A stretch of DNA of 64,000 bases from Meghimatium bilineatum (taxonomy: Eukaryota; Mollusca; Gastropoda; Stylommatophora; Philomycidae), in the NCBI GenBank assembly GCA_034231615.1, contig CM067316.1:64255353-64319352 (forward strand), read 5' to 3'. Each line of letters begins with the position of its first letter. Position 1 is the stretch's first letter. Position numbers and translations under genes: made by a program. Of the stretch, positions 48,001 through 56,683 are shown piece by piece. A model generated the notes under the pieces. The model was not told the DNA's origin, made no database searches, and saw only the letters and a program-made list of their open reading frames with translations.

Positions 48001-51000
48001 CACATAAAGTAAAGTTCTCTCAGACATTACTCACCACATAAAGTTCTCTCAGACATTACTCACCACATAAGGTAAAGTTCTCTCAGACATTACTCCCCAC
48101 ATAAAGTAAAGTTTTCTCAGACATTACCACATAAAGTAAAGTTCTCTCAGACATTACTCACCACATAAAGTTCTCTCAGACATTACTCACCACATAAAGT
48201 TCTCTCAGACATTACTCACCACATAAGGTAAAGTTCTCTTGCGATTGCCAGTATCCAGCATACCTTTTGTACTGAAAGATTTTTTAGACTTCTCCTCTAA
48301 AGCACTTTGAGGTACACCACCAATCCCATAAGTTCCTGGACCTGGTGTGGAGCTCTGCAGTCACAAGAATATGATAAATTTACTTCAACACAATCACTGG
48401 ACCTGGTGGGTATGAATCACTGGACCTGGTGGGTATGAATCACTGGACCTGGTGGGTATGAATCACTGGACCTGGTGGGTATGAATCACTGGACCTGGTG
48501 GGTATGAATCACTGGACCTGGTGGGTATGAATCACTGGACATTGAACTAAAAAATGTTGAGTCATATTTATATATATATAACAGAGGTTCTCAACCAACT
48601 GCTTGTGAGTACCTTGGTGTTTTCAAAATGATATTTGATGCTCACTGCATGTATTTTAAAAAGCTCTTGAAAGCACTAATGATCATGAGTTACTTTTATA
48701 ATTCAAACTTTTTTGTACAAATCAAAACAGATCATCTTACTATGGAGATGATTATAGTGGACAAGAAAGAGTAGACGTGTACAGTGCAATGAAGAAAGCT
48801 ATATGGCCACTACTAAAAATATATATTTATTTCTTATTCTATATTATTGTGCTCGCACACTCAGTATTACATGTAGGCGGTGCTCACAGTCTGAAATGGT
48901 TGAGAACCCCTGATAGAGAATATGAGTTTTGAAGGTTCTTAGACACAATGTAGAAAGCCACGGCTAACAGCCACCTCTATAACAAATATCGTTGTCTGCT
49001 GTTGTTTCTTTCAATCTCAGAAATTATGACCAAAGACACTCTTGTTAACTATGTGAGAATTTAGGTGGTGTGGTGTTTCTCCAGAGGTTCATTCATACCA
49101 GAAGATTGCAACTCATAGAAGCTAGCAATGCTTTGAGAAGAGGATTGCACCTCATTAATTTAGCAATGCTTTGAGAAGAAGATTGCGCAACTCATTAATT
49201 TAGCAATGCTTTGAGAAGAAGATTGCAACTCATAGAAGTTAGCAATACTTTGAGAAGAAGATTGCAACTCATTAAAGTTAGCAATGCTTTGAGAAGAAGA
49301 TTGCAACTCATTAAAGTTAGCAATGCTTTGAGAAGAAGATTGCGCAACTCATTAATTTAGCAATGCTTTGAGAAGAAGATTGCGCAACTCATTAATTTAG
49401 CAATGCTTTGAGAAGAAGATTGCAACTCATAGAAGTTAGCAATGCTTTGAGAAGAAGATTTCACCTCATTAATTTAGCAATGCTTTGAGAAGAAGATTGC
49501 AACTCATTAAAGTTAGCAATGCTTTGAGAAGAAGATTGCGCAACTCATTAATTTAGCAATGCTTTGAGAAGAAGATTGCGCAACTCATTAATTTAGCAAT
49601 GCTTTGAGAAGAAGATTGCAACTCATTAAAGTTAGCAATGCTTTGAGAAGAAGATTGCAACTCATAGAAGTTAGCAATGCTTTGAGAAGAGGATTGTACC
49701 TCATTAATTTAGCAATGCTTTGAGAAGAAGATTGCAACTCATTAAAGTTAGCAATGCTTTGAGAAGAGGATTGTACCTCATTAATTTAGCAATGCTTTGA
49801 GAAGAAGATTGCAACTCATTAAAGTTAGCAATGCTTTGAGAAGAAGATTGCAACTCATTAAAGTTAGCAATGCTTTGAGAAGAAGATTGCAACTCATAGA
49901 AGTTAGCAATGCTTTGAGAAGAGGATTGTACCTCATTAATTTAGCAATGCTTTGAGAAGAAGATTGCAACTCATTAAAGTTAGCAATGCTTTGAGAAGAG
50001 GATTGTACCTCATTAATTTAGCAATGCTTTGAGAAGAAGATTGCAACTCATTAAAGGTAGCAATGCTTTGAGAAGAAGATTGCAACTCATTAAAGTTAGC
50101 AATGCTTTGAGAAGAAGATTGCAACTCATAGAAGTTAGCAATGCTTTGAGAAGAGGATTGTACCTCATTAATTTAGCAATGCTTTGAGAAGAAGATTGCA
50201 ACTCATTAAAGTTAGCAATGCTTTGAGAAGAAGATTGCAACTCATAGAAGTTAGCAATGCTTTGAGAAGAGGATTGTACCTCATTAATTTAGCAATGCTT
50301 TGAGAAGAAGATTGCAACTCATTAAAGTTAGCAATGCTTTGAGAAGAGGATTGTACCTCATTAATTTAGCAATGCTTTGAGAAGAAGATTGCAACTCATT
50401 AAAGTTAGCAATGCTTTGAGAAGAAGATTGCAACTCATTAAAGTTAGCAATGCTTTGAGAAGAAGATTGCAACTCATAGAAGTTAGCAATGCTTTGAGAA
50501 GAGGATTGTACCTCATTAATTTAGCAATGCTTTGAGAAGAAGATTGCAACTCATTAAAGTTAGCAATGCTTTGAGAAGAGGATTGTACCTCATTAATTTA
50601 GCAATGCTTTGAGAAGAAGATTGCAACTCATTAAAGGTAGCAATGCTTTGAGAAGAAGATTGCAACTCATTAAAGTTAGCAATGCTTTGAGAAGAAGATT
50701 GCAACTCATAGAAGTTAGCAATGCTTTGAGAAGAGGATTGTACCTCATTAATTTAGCAATGCTTTGAGAAGAAGATTGCAGCTCATTAAAGTTAGCAATG
50801 CTTTGAGAAGAAGATTGCAACTCATTAAAGTTAGCAATGCTTTGAGAAGAGGATTGTACCTCATTAATTTAGCAATGCTTTGAGAAGAAGATTGCAACTC
50901 ATTAAAGTTAGCAATGCTTTGAGAAGAGGATTGTACCTCATTAATTTAGCAATGCTTTGAGAAGAAGATTGCAACTCATTAATTTAGCAATGCTTTGAGA

Positions 51001-54000
51001 AGAAGATTGCAACTCATTAAAGTTAGCAATGCTTTGAGAAGAGGATTGTACCTCATCAATTTAGCAATGCTTTGAGAAGAAGATTGCAGCTCATTAAAGT
51101 TAGCAATGCTTTGAGAAGAAGATTGCAACTCATTAAAGTTAGCAATGCTTTGAGAAGAAGATTGCAACTCATTAAAGTTAGCAATGCTTTGAGAAGAGGA
51201 TTGTACCTCATTAATTTAGCAATGCTTTGAGAAGAAGATTGCAACTCATTAAAGTTAGCAATGCTTTGAGAAGAAGATTGCAACTCATTAAAGTTAGCAA
51301 TGCTTTGAGAAGAAGATTGCAACTCATAGAAGTTAGCAATGCTTTGAGAAGAAGATTGTACCTCATTAATTTAGCAATGCTTTGAGAAGAAGATTGCAAC
51401 TCATTAATTTAGCAATGCTTTGAGAAGAAGATTGCAACTCATTAATTTAGCAATGCTTTGAGAAGAAGATTGCAACTCATTAATTTAGCAATGCTTTGAG
51501 AAGAAGATTGCACCTCATTAATTTAGCAATGCTTTGAGAAGAAGATTGCACCTCATTAATTTAGCAATGCTTTGAGAAGAAGATTGCACCTCATTAATTT
51601 AGCAATGCTTTGAGAAGAAAATTGCACATCATTAATTTAGCAATGCTTTGAGAAGAAAATTGCACCTCATTAATTTAGCAATGCTTTGAGAAGAAAATTG
51701 CACCTCATTAATTTAGCAATGCTTTGAGAAGAAGATTGCAACTCATAGGAGGTGCATATGAGCGTGTCAGAAAAATGTTGTTTGTCGGAATCGATGATGA
51801 CCATATTAAGTACAACTAGGATGATGATGAAGATGGCGTTTGCGGCGTTCCCAAAAGATACTGGAATTTTCAACCTCACTCTGAGCATGTGTAGTCTGTA
51901 GAACATTGCATAGCTCTTTCCTTTCTTCTAGTACATTTTTTGTGTGCATCATTGTATCTGAGGTTCTCTGCAGCTGTTGAGTGATGTCTTTAAGAGTGTT
52001 TTTAAAACACTTCTTTTGTCATCCTGCTTTGCGGGAACACATCCTGGAGTTCTCCATATAGCAGCATTTTGGCAGATGATGAATAGTTAGAAGAATAATA
52101 CTTATTCAAAACAGACCCACTGACTAATGGGTATTTTAAAAAATACAGATAACTGTATATAAGACAGACTAAATAAAACATTTCAACCATAAGGTCTTTA
52201 TCAAGAATCATTATTAACTGAAAACATTTTGGACCATTTTGGCACAGTTTGTTGTGGACACCGATGTTTTAACACATGTGCCTATGTAGTGCAGATTAAT
52301 TCTGTGTCATTTCCTGAGGCCACATTTTTTTCAATGTCGTCTTTACATGTGAGCCCCATAACATTATTTACGTTTTCATTTGTAAATTCTGTAACAGAAA
52401 ATATATGGGTAAAACTGGCAAGACATTAAGTGACCATTTCTGCCAGCATCTTCATGCCATTAGCCACAGATCTTTTATGCCTGTTACCATGACTTTCAAT
52501 GGTGCTGATCATCTTGGTACTAACTAACGACACTCAGGTTACTGTAATGAAATATTGATCTACGGGTAATAAAGCTAGGCATACTATTGAAAATCATTAT
52601 ACATTGCACCATGGTACCCTTAAGCCATTTGATTTTAATACAAATTATTCTTTTTATTTAAATTAGCATAGGTCAGCCAATTCCACCCCTAATTCTCCTC
52701 ATTAACCTCATACGCCATGCTTGGTGGCAGGTAACAGTGGTGTTATTCTTTGCTTCTCTTTAGGGCCCTGGCAATACATAGGTGAGCTTGCTATCATTTC
52801 GAGGTATCTATATTTGTCTACTTAAAGGGGAAGTAACTAAAAATAGGAAATCAGTGAAACACTAACCTGCAAGGTTTTATCAAAACGAGGACCAAGGCTG
52901 TTACAAATGCCTTGGTCACTTCCTGGCTTCTCATTCGCCAATTGAATAAAGTCTTTGAATTCATATGACCCAGGGCCTACAATGTTTGACTGGAATTTAA
53001 AATCATAAATTTAAGAACAACATTGTTAGTAGGCCTACACACTAAACTGATACAGTAAAAACAATCTGAACAGACAAAATCAAAATAATCTTTAGTGTTG
53101 GTCCCACAAGGCAGTCTATTATAAAGGTACAATTCATCATATTGAAAGTCAAACTTCTATTAACAAATCTATATAGAATTGCTAGTTATCAAGAAGCATA
53201 TCTATTTTTTATGCATTTATTAATACATAAACCTTGTCAACTTGTACACATTTTATGTATTTTGTACATAATATTCTCAGGTTTCATTGAATACATTTGA
53301 CTTAATGTTTGGTACTTACTTTTAGTCAACACCTATGTATTAGGCTATGTATTAGGCTATGTATTAGGCTATGTATTAGGCTATGTATTAGGCTATGTAT
53401 TAGGCTATGTATTAGGCTATGTAGAAATTGACCACTGTTGTGCCATCTTAGTAACTCCAGAACAAGGATTGTGTGAGTGTGTAAGAAGGAAAGAAGAGAG
53501 ATTTTCAGGACATAGATTCAGATGGTGATCCAACTGGAGATACATCAATGCTACCAGCTACATGAACACACTAGACAAGCTGCATACAGCCATTATGAAT
53601 AAGCAACCCAGCATTCTTTTGCAAGTGTCATTCTATCCATCTCCTTTCTCTCACAGTATTTACTTCACGGATTAATCCAGTACACAATTAAGGCTGGGTC
53701 GACCCGGGAGCCATTGCGATCTGAAAAACATTTCCACCTCAACTGGGGAATGAACCCAGCACCACTCATATGCGAAGCTAGAGCGCTAACCACTGCGCTA
53801 CATGGCTCCCTAATAATAGATCTCACAGCTAATCCCTAGTTCTGATCTGATTGTTGGAGATATCTGCAAATCAGATCAGAGGCTAATCCTGCGGCTTTCA
53901 AGAATACATTCACAACAAAAACCTATATTTTAGACCTATATTCTACAGGGAACTGAAAGGAAATAGAAATATACAGAGTGCATCAGTCATAATACATTTC

Positions 54001-55028
54001 ATAGTGTGGCTAAATTTGAGCCTATTGATAAACATATGTTTTCCTGTGGATCTGGGTAGTTACAATCAGCATATACTACATTATTGGAATATGAAGAGTT
54101 AAATTTCTTCGTCTTCTTCTGTGATCAATGCAATGCTCAGAAACTTATACAGGCAGGAGGTCAACCTACATGAATTCAGTCATCAGCTAAAGGTCCTCAT
54201 GGTTTCCCCATAGTTTCATCTTCAGATCTGTCTCTTGGGGGAAGGAGTGGGAGATGTTTTAGTCCTCAAGTTGTCGCAGAGAGGATATTCCTGCAGAATA
54301 TGTTCTGGAGTCTGGATATCCATTTGACATGAACATTGGTAATTTTGGACAACCATTATTTTGTGCAGATGTACTTGTAGTCTACAGTGTCCTGTGTGAG
54401 GTTTAAACGTGGTAGTGTGCTGTGATATGTTCAGCTTTAGGATCAGGACTTGCGGAAAGTTTCTGCTTGTCCTCTCACTCCATGCATCTTCATATTTTCT
54501 TTTGACGAGATAGTTTGCTTCAGTCAATGACATTCTGTGATGGAATTGTTCCATTTTTTTATCTTCTTCTGCTAGTCTGTCAGTTACATAATTTCCTGCA
54601 AATCCACAGTGTGCAGGAATCCACTGTAGCACCACTTTGTTGTTAGTAGACAGTTAAAATTAAAACACACTACATTGGTAAACATATAAAAGATTTTTTT
54701 AAAAACCTCTACACATCTCCCATAATATATCTCCCTCTACATATCTCCCATAATACATCTCCCTCTACACATCTTCCATAACAGATCTCTCTCTACACCT
54801 CACCAATAACAAGTAATCTAATTTATTTAAGTACTAGTTGTGTTACTCTACATTTGAATTTACCAGAATCTTATTCTGTTTCCATTGATCCTTGTACAGA
54901 ATGTGTGGTTGTTGTGTCTGTCTTTTCAACTGCATCTGACGGCTCCAGTCTATTCCTGGTATTTTGGTTTTTGGAGCCTGAGCTTTAGGTTTTCCCATCA
55001 TTATATTATAATCTGCAAGCCCAAGCAT
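36044..55028 (-). CDS. CIMAP2: CIMAP2/LEXM-like sperm-tail PG-rich repeat protein, seven exons
   Basis: Exons (minus order): 55028-54864, 52989-52867, 48354-48220, 45432-45289, 40524-40357, 37577-37449, 36172-36044. All introns are GT-AG and phase 0, and the joined frame is about 330 aa. Exons 2-7 each begin with a PG-rich motif: NIVGPGSYEFKDF, TPGPGTYGIGG, HLPPGTYNFKSF, QIGPGHYKYKTF, SPGPATYSMKEF and VGPGRYNITKCEDL. These are STPG/SHIPPO repeats of proteins that bind ciliary and sperm-tail microtubules. The spacing, together with GMLDTGNRKR and FSKMAQFPEFPTERV, recalls CIMAP2 (LEXM, C1orf177) more than ODF3 or STPG1, from memory only. The start at 55028 follows an in-frame stop; a downstream MMGKP start is possible. 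Almost every intron holds minisatellites. Confidence 0.82.
36181..36295 (+). repeat. 38-bp minisatellite x3 at an acceptor
   Basis: Unit GAAAGTAGTTTACATAACAA plus CTTAATAGTCTGTCTATA. It begins 9 bp from the exon 7 border, so on the minus strand each unit repeats the likely branch-point and pyrimidine-tract stretch (GTAAACTACTTTCTAT). Confidence 0.93.
36590..36790 (+). repeat. Family K dispersed repeat
   Basis: Best-preserved copy of the family at 33890 and 35640: CCACAAAAGGGCACAGGTGC, GGAATTATTTGATAGAAGAC and AAGAAATTGATACAAGATG. Confidence 0.65.
36795..36940. repeat. Dispersed repeat fragment with G-run
   Basis: TTCTTTGCCCCCTGAACTAA and AGCCCAGGCCTGGTTTGCCA relate it to 35500-35560 and to the head of family H. 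A run of G with one C follows at 36908-36936. Confidence 0.5.
37449..37577 (-). CDS. CIMAP2: CIMAP2-like exon 6
   Basis: Acceptor TATATTTCAG, donor GTGAGT. Encodes DSPGPATYSMKEFSKFKTVN, then TPGFLSSSHRDDKFAQKFFT, then GSS. Confidence 0.9.
37579..38220 (+). repeat. ~22-27-bp CA-rich minisatellite at an acceptor
   Basis: Units AAGTACCATACACACACATA plus TAT-rich spacers run right up to the exon 6 border. The minus strand gives apparent open frames of Y-L-Y-M-C-V-Y-G-T type, which are artefacts. Confidence 0.96.
38222..38940 (+). mobile_element. LINE post-RT fragment, long open frame
   Basis: An open frame reads VTEFKYLSSIFTENGSLDRE, IEMEVKRQMIYSIFLATLCY, REQIKWFGHIMRKHHEKLP and RGRPWKSWIENVRDILYRHS. 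This is the thumb and C-terminal region of an RTE-like LINE, fairly intact for about 230 codons. It was inserted in the AAGTACCATACAC array, which resumes at 39040. Confidence 0.78.
39040..39298. repeat. CA/TA microsatellite and inverted AAGTACCATACAC array
   Basis: Above 39230 the units have the 37.6-kb orientation; between 39060 and 39220 they are inverted (GTGTATGGTACTTATATA). Forms a potential long hairpin with 37579-38220 or internally. Confidence 0.9.
39462..40335 (+). repeat. Complex 17-46-bp minisatellite
   Basis: Building blocks are CATGGCCAGACTTTCAACA and CATTGTTACATGGTCAGAGT, expanded in mixed order. It stops about 20 bp before the donor of exon 5. Confidence 0.96.
40357..40524 (-). 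CDS. CIMAP2: CIMAP2-like exon 5
   Basis: Acceptor ATTCGACAG, donor GTGAAT. Encodes KRLQIGPGHYKYKTFIDELS, then NINCHPRGRFSKMAQFPEFP, then TERVIVSSQTHHPPLK. Confidence 0.9.
40730..40975 (+). repeat. 60-bp minisatellite, 4 copies
   Basis: Unit includes GTTTAGGAGGGTCAGTGTTA, CACCCGATTACCCCATGTCA and CAAGAGCTGGTGCAGTTC. Intronic. Confidence 0.95.
40980..42150. other. Intronic DNA without further exons
   Basis: No supported exon. It holds a hammerhead-like motif at 41568-41605 and otherwise unique-looking AT-rich sequence. Confidence 0.55.
41568..41605 (-). other. Hammerhead-like motif (degraded)
   Basis: On the minus strand, CTTGATAAAGATCC, a four-base loop, then AGGACAGACACGTCGATAG. GATCC pairs with AGGAC-type bases. 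The GAAA box is altered. Confidence 0.35.
42154..44045 (+). repeat. 40-bp minisatellite, ~1.9 kb, with 292-bp higher-order unit
   Basis: The long unit is TCTAATAGAATTGTCTATCC plus TTGTTCTTACAACTACCAGA. A short unit uses CTGTACTACAAGA. A block of mixed units at 42542-42820 is repeated almost exactly at 42834-43110, 292 bp apart. Confidence 0.97.
44130..44460 (+). repeat. LINE C-terminal fragment
   Basis: The frame reads METARERPRRRWIEGTFNIL, then RHHNITAYQATKHAGMYQKL, the R-P-R-x-R-W-I tail type. Intronic in the CIMAP2-like gene. Confidence 0.5.
44612..45112 (+). repeat. 37-bp minisatellite, ~13 copies
   Basis: Unit ACATAGAATAAACTGTGTCT plus ACAATACATGGGGGTGA, with GTTT- variants. Confidence 0.96.
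45289..45432 (-). CDS. CIMAP2: CIMAP2-like exon 4
   Basis: Acceptor TTGTTTCAG, donor GTAAAT. Encodes GSHLPPGTYNFKSFTEVMLE, then NIEATKKRQKNIPDEPNLEY, then TAGYFSTH. Confidence 0.88.
45542..45738 (+). repeat. ~65-bp tandem repeat, 3 copies
   Basis: Unit contains AACATACAAGAACTACACA, AGCATGACATCTCTCAAAC and GGAGAGCTCTGGTTTC. Confidence 0.93.
45836..46235 (-). mobile_element. mariner transposase relic, C-terminal half
   Basis: Minus-strand frames read LRDAIRRKQPEKSRRN, CLLVKQYLAKHNVIALEWPP and YYPDL, then in another frame YSRLKSALKETWFKDADYVI, LYEHCKKFTDAEGNYCE. This matches the DD34D mariner pattern (W-x-x-L-x-D-N, then P-P-Y-S-P-D-L-A-P, F-L-F-x-x-L-K-S-x-L). At least one frameshift lies near 46045. 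The region before the D-N motif is lost. No inverted repeats identified. Confidence 0.85.
46336..46581 (-). mobile_element. GC-rich short insertion with 14-bp target duplication
   Basis: GACAATTTAACTTC lies at 46322-46335 and 46582-46595. The 246-bp insert is GC-rich, reads on the minus strand towards an AATCAAGAATCAA-type tail, and contains the hairpin GACTCGAAACACCATCGAGTC. A retroposed short element is the simplest reading. Its source RNA is not recognised. Confidence 0.65.
46825..47478 (+). repeat. Compound GA/CA-rich tandem array
   Basis: GGCAGATAGACAGA and GGCAGATACAGTCAGGTA modules in irregular order, apparently grown from a GACA/GATA microsatellite. Confidence 0.95.
47580..48240 (-). 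repeat. 34-bp array built from an exon-intron junction
   Basis: On the minus strand each unit reads AGAACTTTACCTTATGTG (end of exon 3) then GTGAGTAATGTCTG (start of intron 3). The unit touching the exon is the real border; about 17 more follow downstream. Some lack ACTC, which removes the donor, or are shortened to 29 bp. Most copies keep GTGAGT intact. Confidence 0.95.
48220..48354 (-). CDS. CIMAP2: CIMAP2-like exon 3, followed by tandem donor copies
   Basis: Acceptor CTCTGCAG, donor GTGAGT at 48219-48214. Encodes SSTPGPGTYGIGGVPQSALE, then EKSKKSFSTKGMLDTGNRKR, then TLPYV. An inner GGTATG could also serve as donor but breaks phase with exon 4. Confidence 0.87.
48392..48540 (+). repeat. 23-bp minisatellite sharing a 12-mer with exon 3
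   Basis: Unit AATCACTGGACCTGGTGGGT plus ATG, ~7 copies. CTGGACCTGGTG also occurs in exon 3 (48336-48347), where it encodes part of the PGPG motif. Confidence 0.95.
48582..48912. mobile_element. hAT-type MITE
   Basis: Terminal inverted repeats: the left starts CAGAGGTTCTCAACCA, and the right on the minus strand CAGGGGTTCTCAACCA. This is the classic hAT end. The flanking octamers ATATATAA and ATAGAGAA agree at 6 of 8 positions, consistent with an aged 8-bp target duplication. 331 bp, no transposase. Confidence 0.85.
49099..51747 (+). repeat. 39-bp minisatellite, ~68 copies, 580-bp higher-order unit
   Basis: Unit GCAATGCTTTGAGAAGAAGA plus TTGCAACTCATTAAAGTTA. Sub-variants (GAGGATTGTACC; GCGCAACTCATTAATTTA; CATAGAAGTTA) follow the same order in 49704-50240 and 50284-50820, 580 bp apart. 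Confidence 0.97.
52179..52207 (-). other. Hammerhead-like motif (degraded)
   Basis: On the minus strand TTCTTGATAAAGACC, loop TTAT, GGTTGAAATG. Same layout as 35109-35140. Confidence 0.4.
52208..52860. other. Intronic DNA
   Basis: No exon seen. 52725-52785 resembles the head of family H on the minus strand (GTTATTCTTTGCTTCTCTTT). Confidence 0.5.
52867..52989 (-). CDS. CIMAP2: CIMAP2-like exon 2
   Basis: Acceptor AAATTCCAG, donor GTTAGT. Encodes SNIVGPGSYEFKDFIQLANE, then KPGSDQGICNSLGPRFDKTL, then Q. Confidence 0.9.
53333..53421 (+). repeat. 12-bp minisatellite, ~8 copies
   Basis: Unit TATGTATTAGGC. Confidence 0.96.
53688..53812 (-). repeat. tRNA-derived SINE, clear A and B boxes
   Basis: On the minus strand: TAGCGCAGTGGTTAGCGC (A box), then GGTTCATTCCCC (B box) at tRNA spacing, followed by a SINE core containing GGGTCGACCCAGCC. 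The clearest SINE of the window. Confidence 0.8.
54195..54655 (-). mobile_element. LINE C-terminus: RNase H end plus Cys-His region
   Basis: The frame reads VLQWIPAHCGFAGNYVTDRL (final RNase H motif), then LTEANYLVKRKYEDAW, TGHCRLQVHLHKI and C-S-C-Q-M-D-I-Q-T-P-E-H-I-L-Q-E-Y-P. This is a zinc-finger-like end typical of Jockey/I-group elements. Intronic in the CIMAP2-like gene, same strand, with no splice continuity to it. Confidence 0.78.
54864..55028 (-). CDS. CIMAP2: CIMAP2-like exon 1 (start codon)
   Basis: Starts MLGLADYNIMMGKPKAQAPK, then TKIPGIDWSRQMQLKRQTQQ, then PHILYKDQWKQNKIL; donor GTAAAT. An in-frame TAG lies three codons upstream of the ATG. A CTTGCAG inside the first codons could instead act as an acceptor, giving a start at MMGKP. 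Confidence 0.78.
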
Positions 55029-55144
55029 GCGTTTCTAGATATGACGATAAACAGTGACAAAAATAGATAATGTTTATATCTTTTCTTCAGACATACATGA
55101 CATAATGGCTACATCAAATGTATTTACTATAATATGGAAGTTCT

Positions 55145-55592
55145 AATACTGCAAACCAACTTTGCCAGGGCCTGCAAAGAATAACACATCTGTTTACTTT
55201 CCATGCATGTTGTAAGAGGGAGTTGGCTAAGAGTCAAAGTGATCCTGCAGCCATGCTGAGATGGAGTTGGCTGAGAGAGAGTTGGCTGAGAGGGAGTTGG
55301 CTGAGAGGGAGTTGGTTGAGATGGAGTTGGCTGAGAGGGAGTTGGCTGAGATGGAGTTGGCTGAGAGGGAGTTGGCTGAGAGGGAGTTGGCTGAGAGGGA
55401 GTTGGCTGAGAGGGAGTTGGCTGAGAGGGAATTGGCTGAGAGGGAATTGGTTAAGACCCATAGTGATCCTGCAGCCATGCTGAAATTGGTTGCATCTATC
55501 TGAAACATGCAGACATCACAGCAAAGATATAAACCATGTCACAACGCATTCTCCGGACTACATCCTGCTAATCTGTAGGAGTTTGAGAACAA
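55145..55592 (+). repeat. Family H element carrying a minisatellite
   Basis: Head GGCCTGCAAAGAATAACAC, body GTCAAAGTGATCCTGCAGCC, then the internal 15-bp array (55254-55452). The tail has CATGTCACAACGCATTCTC, CTACATCCTGCTAATCTG and TAGGAGTTTGAGAAC. The array sits where the plain copy at 2018-2245 has a single CTGAAGTTGGATG. Confidence 0.78.
55254..55452 (+). repeat. 15-bp minisatellite, ~13 copies, inside family H
   Basis: Unit GCTGAGAGGGAGTTG with ATGGAGTTG variants. All frames are open because of the 15-bp period. Confidence 0.96.
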
Positions 55593-55921
55593 ACGCAGAC
55601 AAAGAAGAAGATACTATTAACTATGAGGATGCTTCAAATGAAAAACTTACAATTGTGATGTATCTACATGACATCTGTAAGCCTCTCAATTCTATGCAAG
55701 ATGTCCAACATCATTCAGTGCTATATTAAGATGGTCTTTGCTTTCCTGTCTCCATTGTAGTCTATGTCTGCTTCTTGTTCTCTTCCCTGCAACTATTCCC
55801 TCCATGATTCATGTATATAAATCACTGTGGTTTTTTTATGCACACAAAATATGCTCACTTGTAGAACAAGTCTCCTCATAATTGTGATGGAAATGAGAAT
55901 AACTATGTTCCCGTCTTGAAA

Positions 55922-56050
55922 CCTGTCAATAATGTTGTTAATTGTTGATAAGGATGTCAATAATTGTTGTTAATTGTTGATAAGGATGTCAATACTTTTT
56001 GAAATTATTGATAAAGATGTCAATAATTGTTGATAAGGATGTCAAAAAGT
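55922..56050 (+). repeat. Short ~22-28-bp tandem
   Basis: Repeats of GTTGATAAGGATGTCAATAA with TTGTTAATT spacers. Confidence 0.85.
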
Positions 56051-56504
56051 TTTTTATATACAACAAAACGCCTCCTGCGAAACCCTACACAGTGTGTCTC
56101 CCAGTGAAGCAATGTGGTCAGGGTGAGTATCATTGCATCCAGATAAATTGATCCATTATCTTTTGTTTACTTTTGTTGTAATACATTGCAGGATTGAATA
56201 ATGATCAGTTTTCTAGGCATGACATGTTTGGTAGCCTTGTATGCAGTATATTGGTAACATGATACATAATGCCTCAGATTGTTGGTAACATTTAAATGTA
56301 CTTTTTTCTTAGTCTTCCTCTGTATCTTGCTGTTTCTATTTTCATGTTGTATGCTCTAGCTGCTGGCCAATATCGGTTCATTCTCATTAAATGGCCAAAC
56401 GATTTCAGTATGATTTTCTACTAAGTTGACATTTTTTAACTTTATATAAAATTAAACACATTATATGGAACAAAACAACAACTCACAGACAAAAGCATAT
56501 ATCA

Positions 56505-56570
56505 CACAATGGCACTGGGTTAAAGGGCATGAGACCATCGACCACTGAATCAGCAACCAGAACCCATGTA
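56505..56570 (+). repeat. 3' end of the short retroposon family of 31831
   Basis: GGGTTAAAGGGCATGAGACC and ATCAGCAACCAGAACCC match the end of 31831-32457. Confidence 0.5.
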
Positions 56571-56683
56571 TTAGTATTTAAAAAATTATGAAACATCATA
56601 AATTGGTAATGTATGTCTCCTTATTATTAATCTTATTTTAGGATTAATTAATCTAAATATTATATCAACAACTAATCAATAAT

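Noticed and set aside
53688-53812. tRNA gene
   Set aside because: A and B boxes are present, but the cloverleaf stems do not form and a SINE body follows; the same holds at 5871, 14688, 18255 and 30824.
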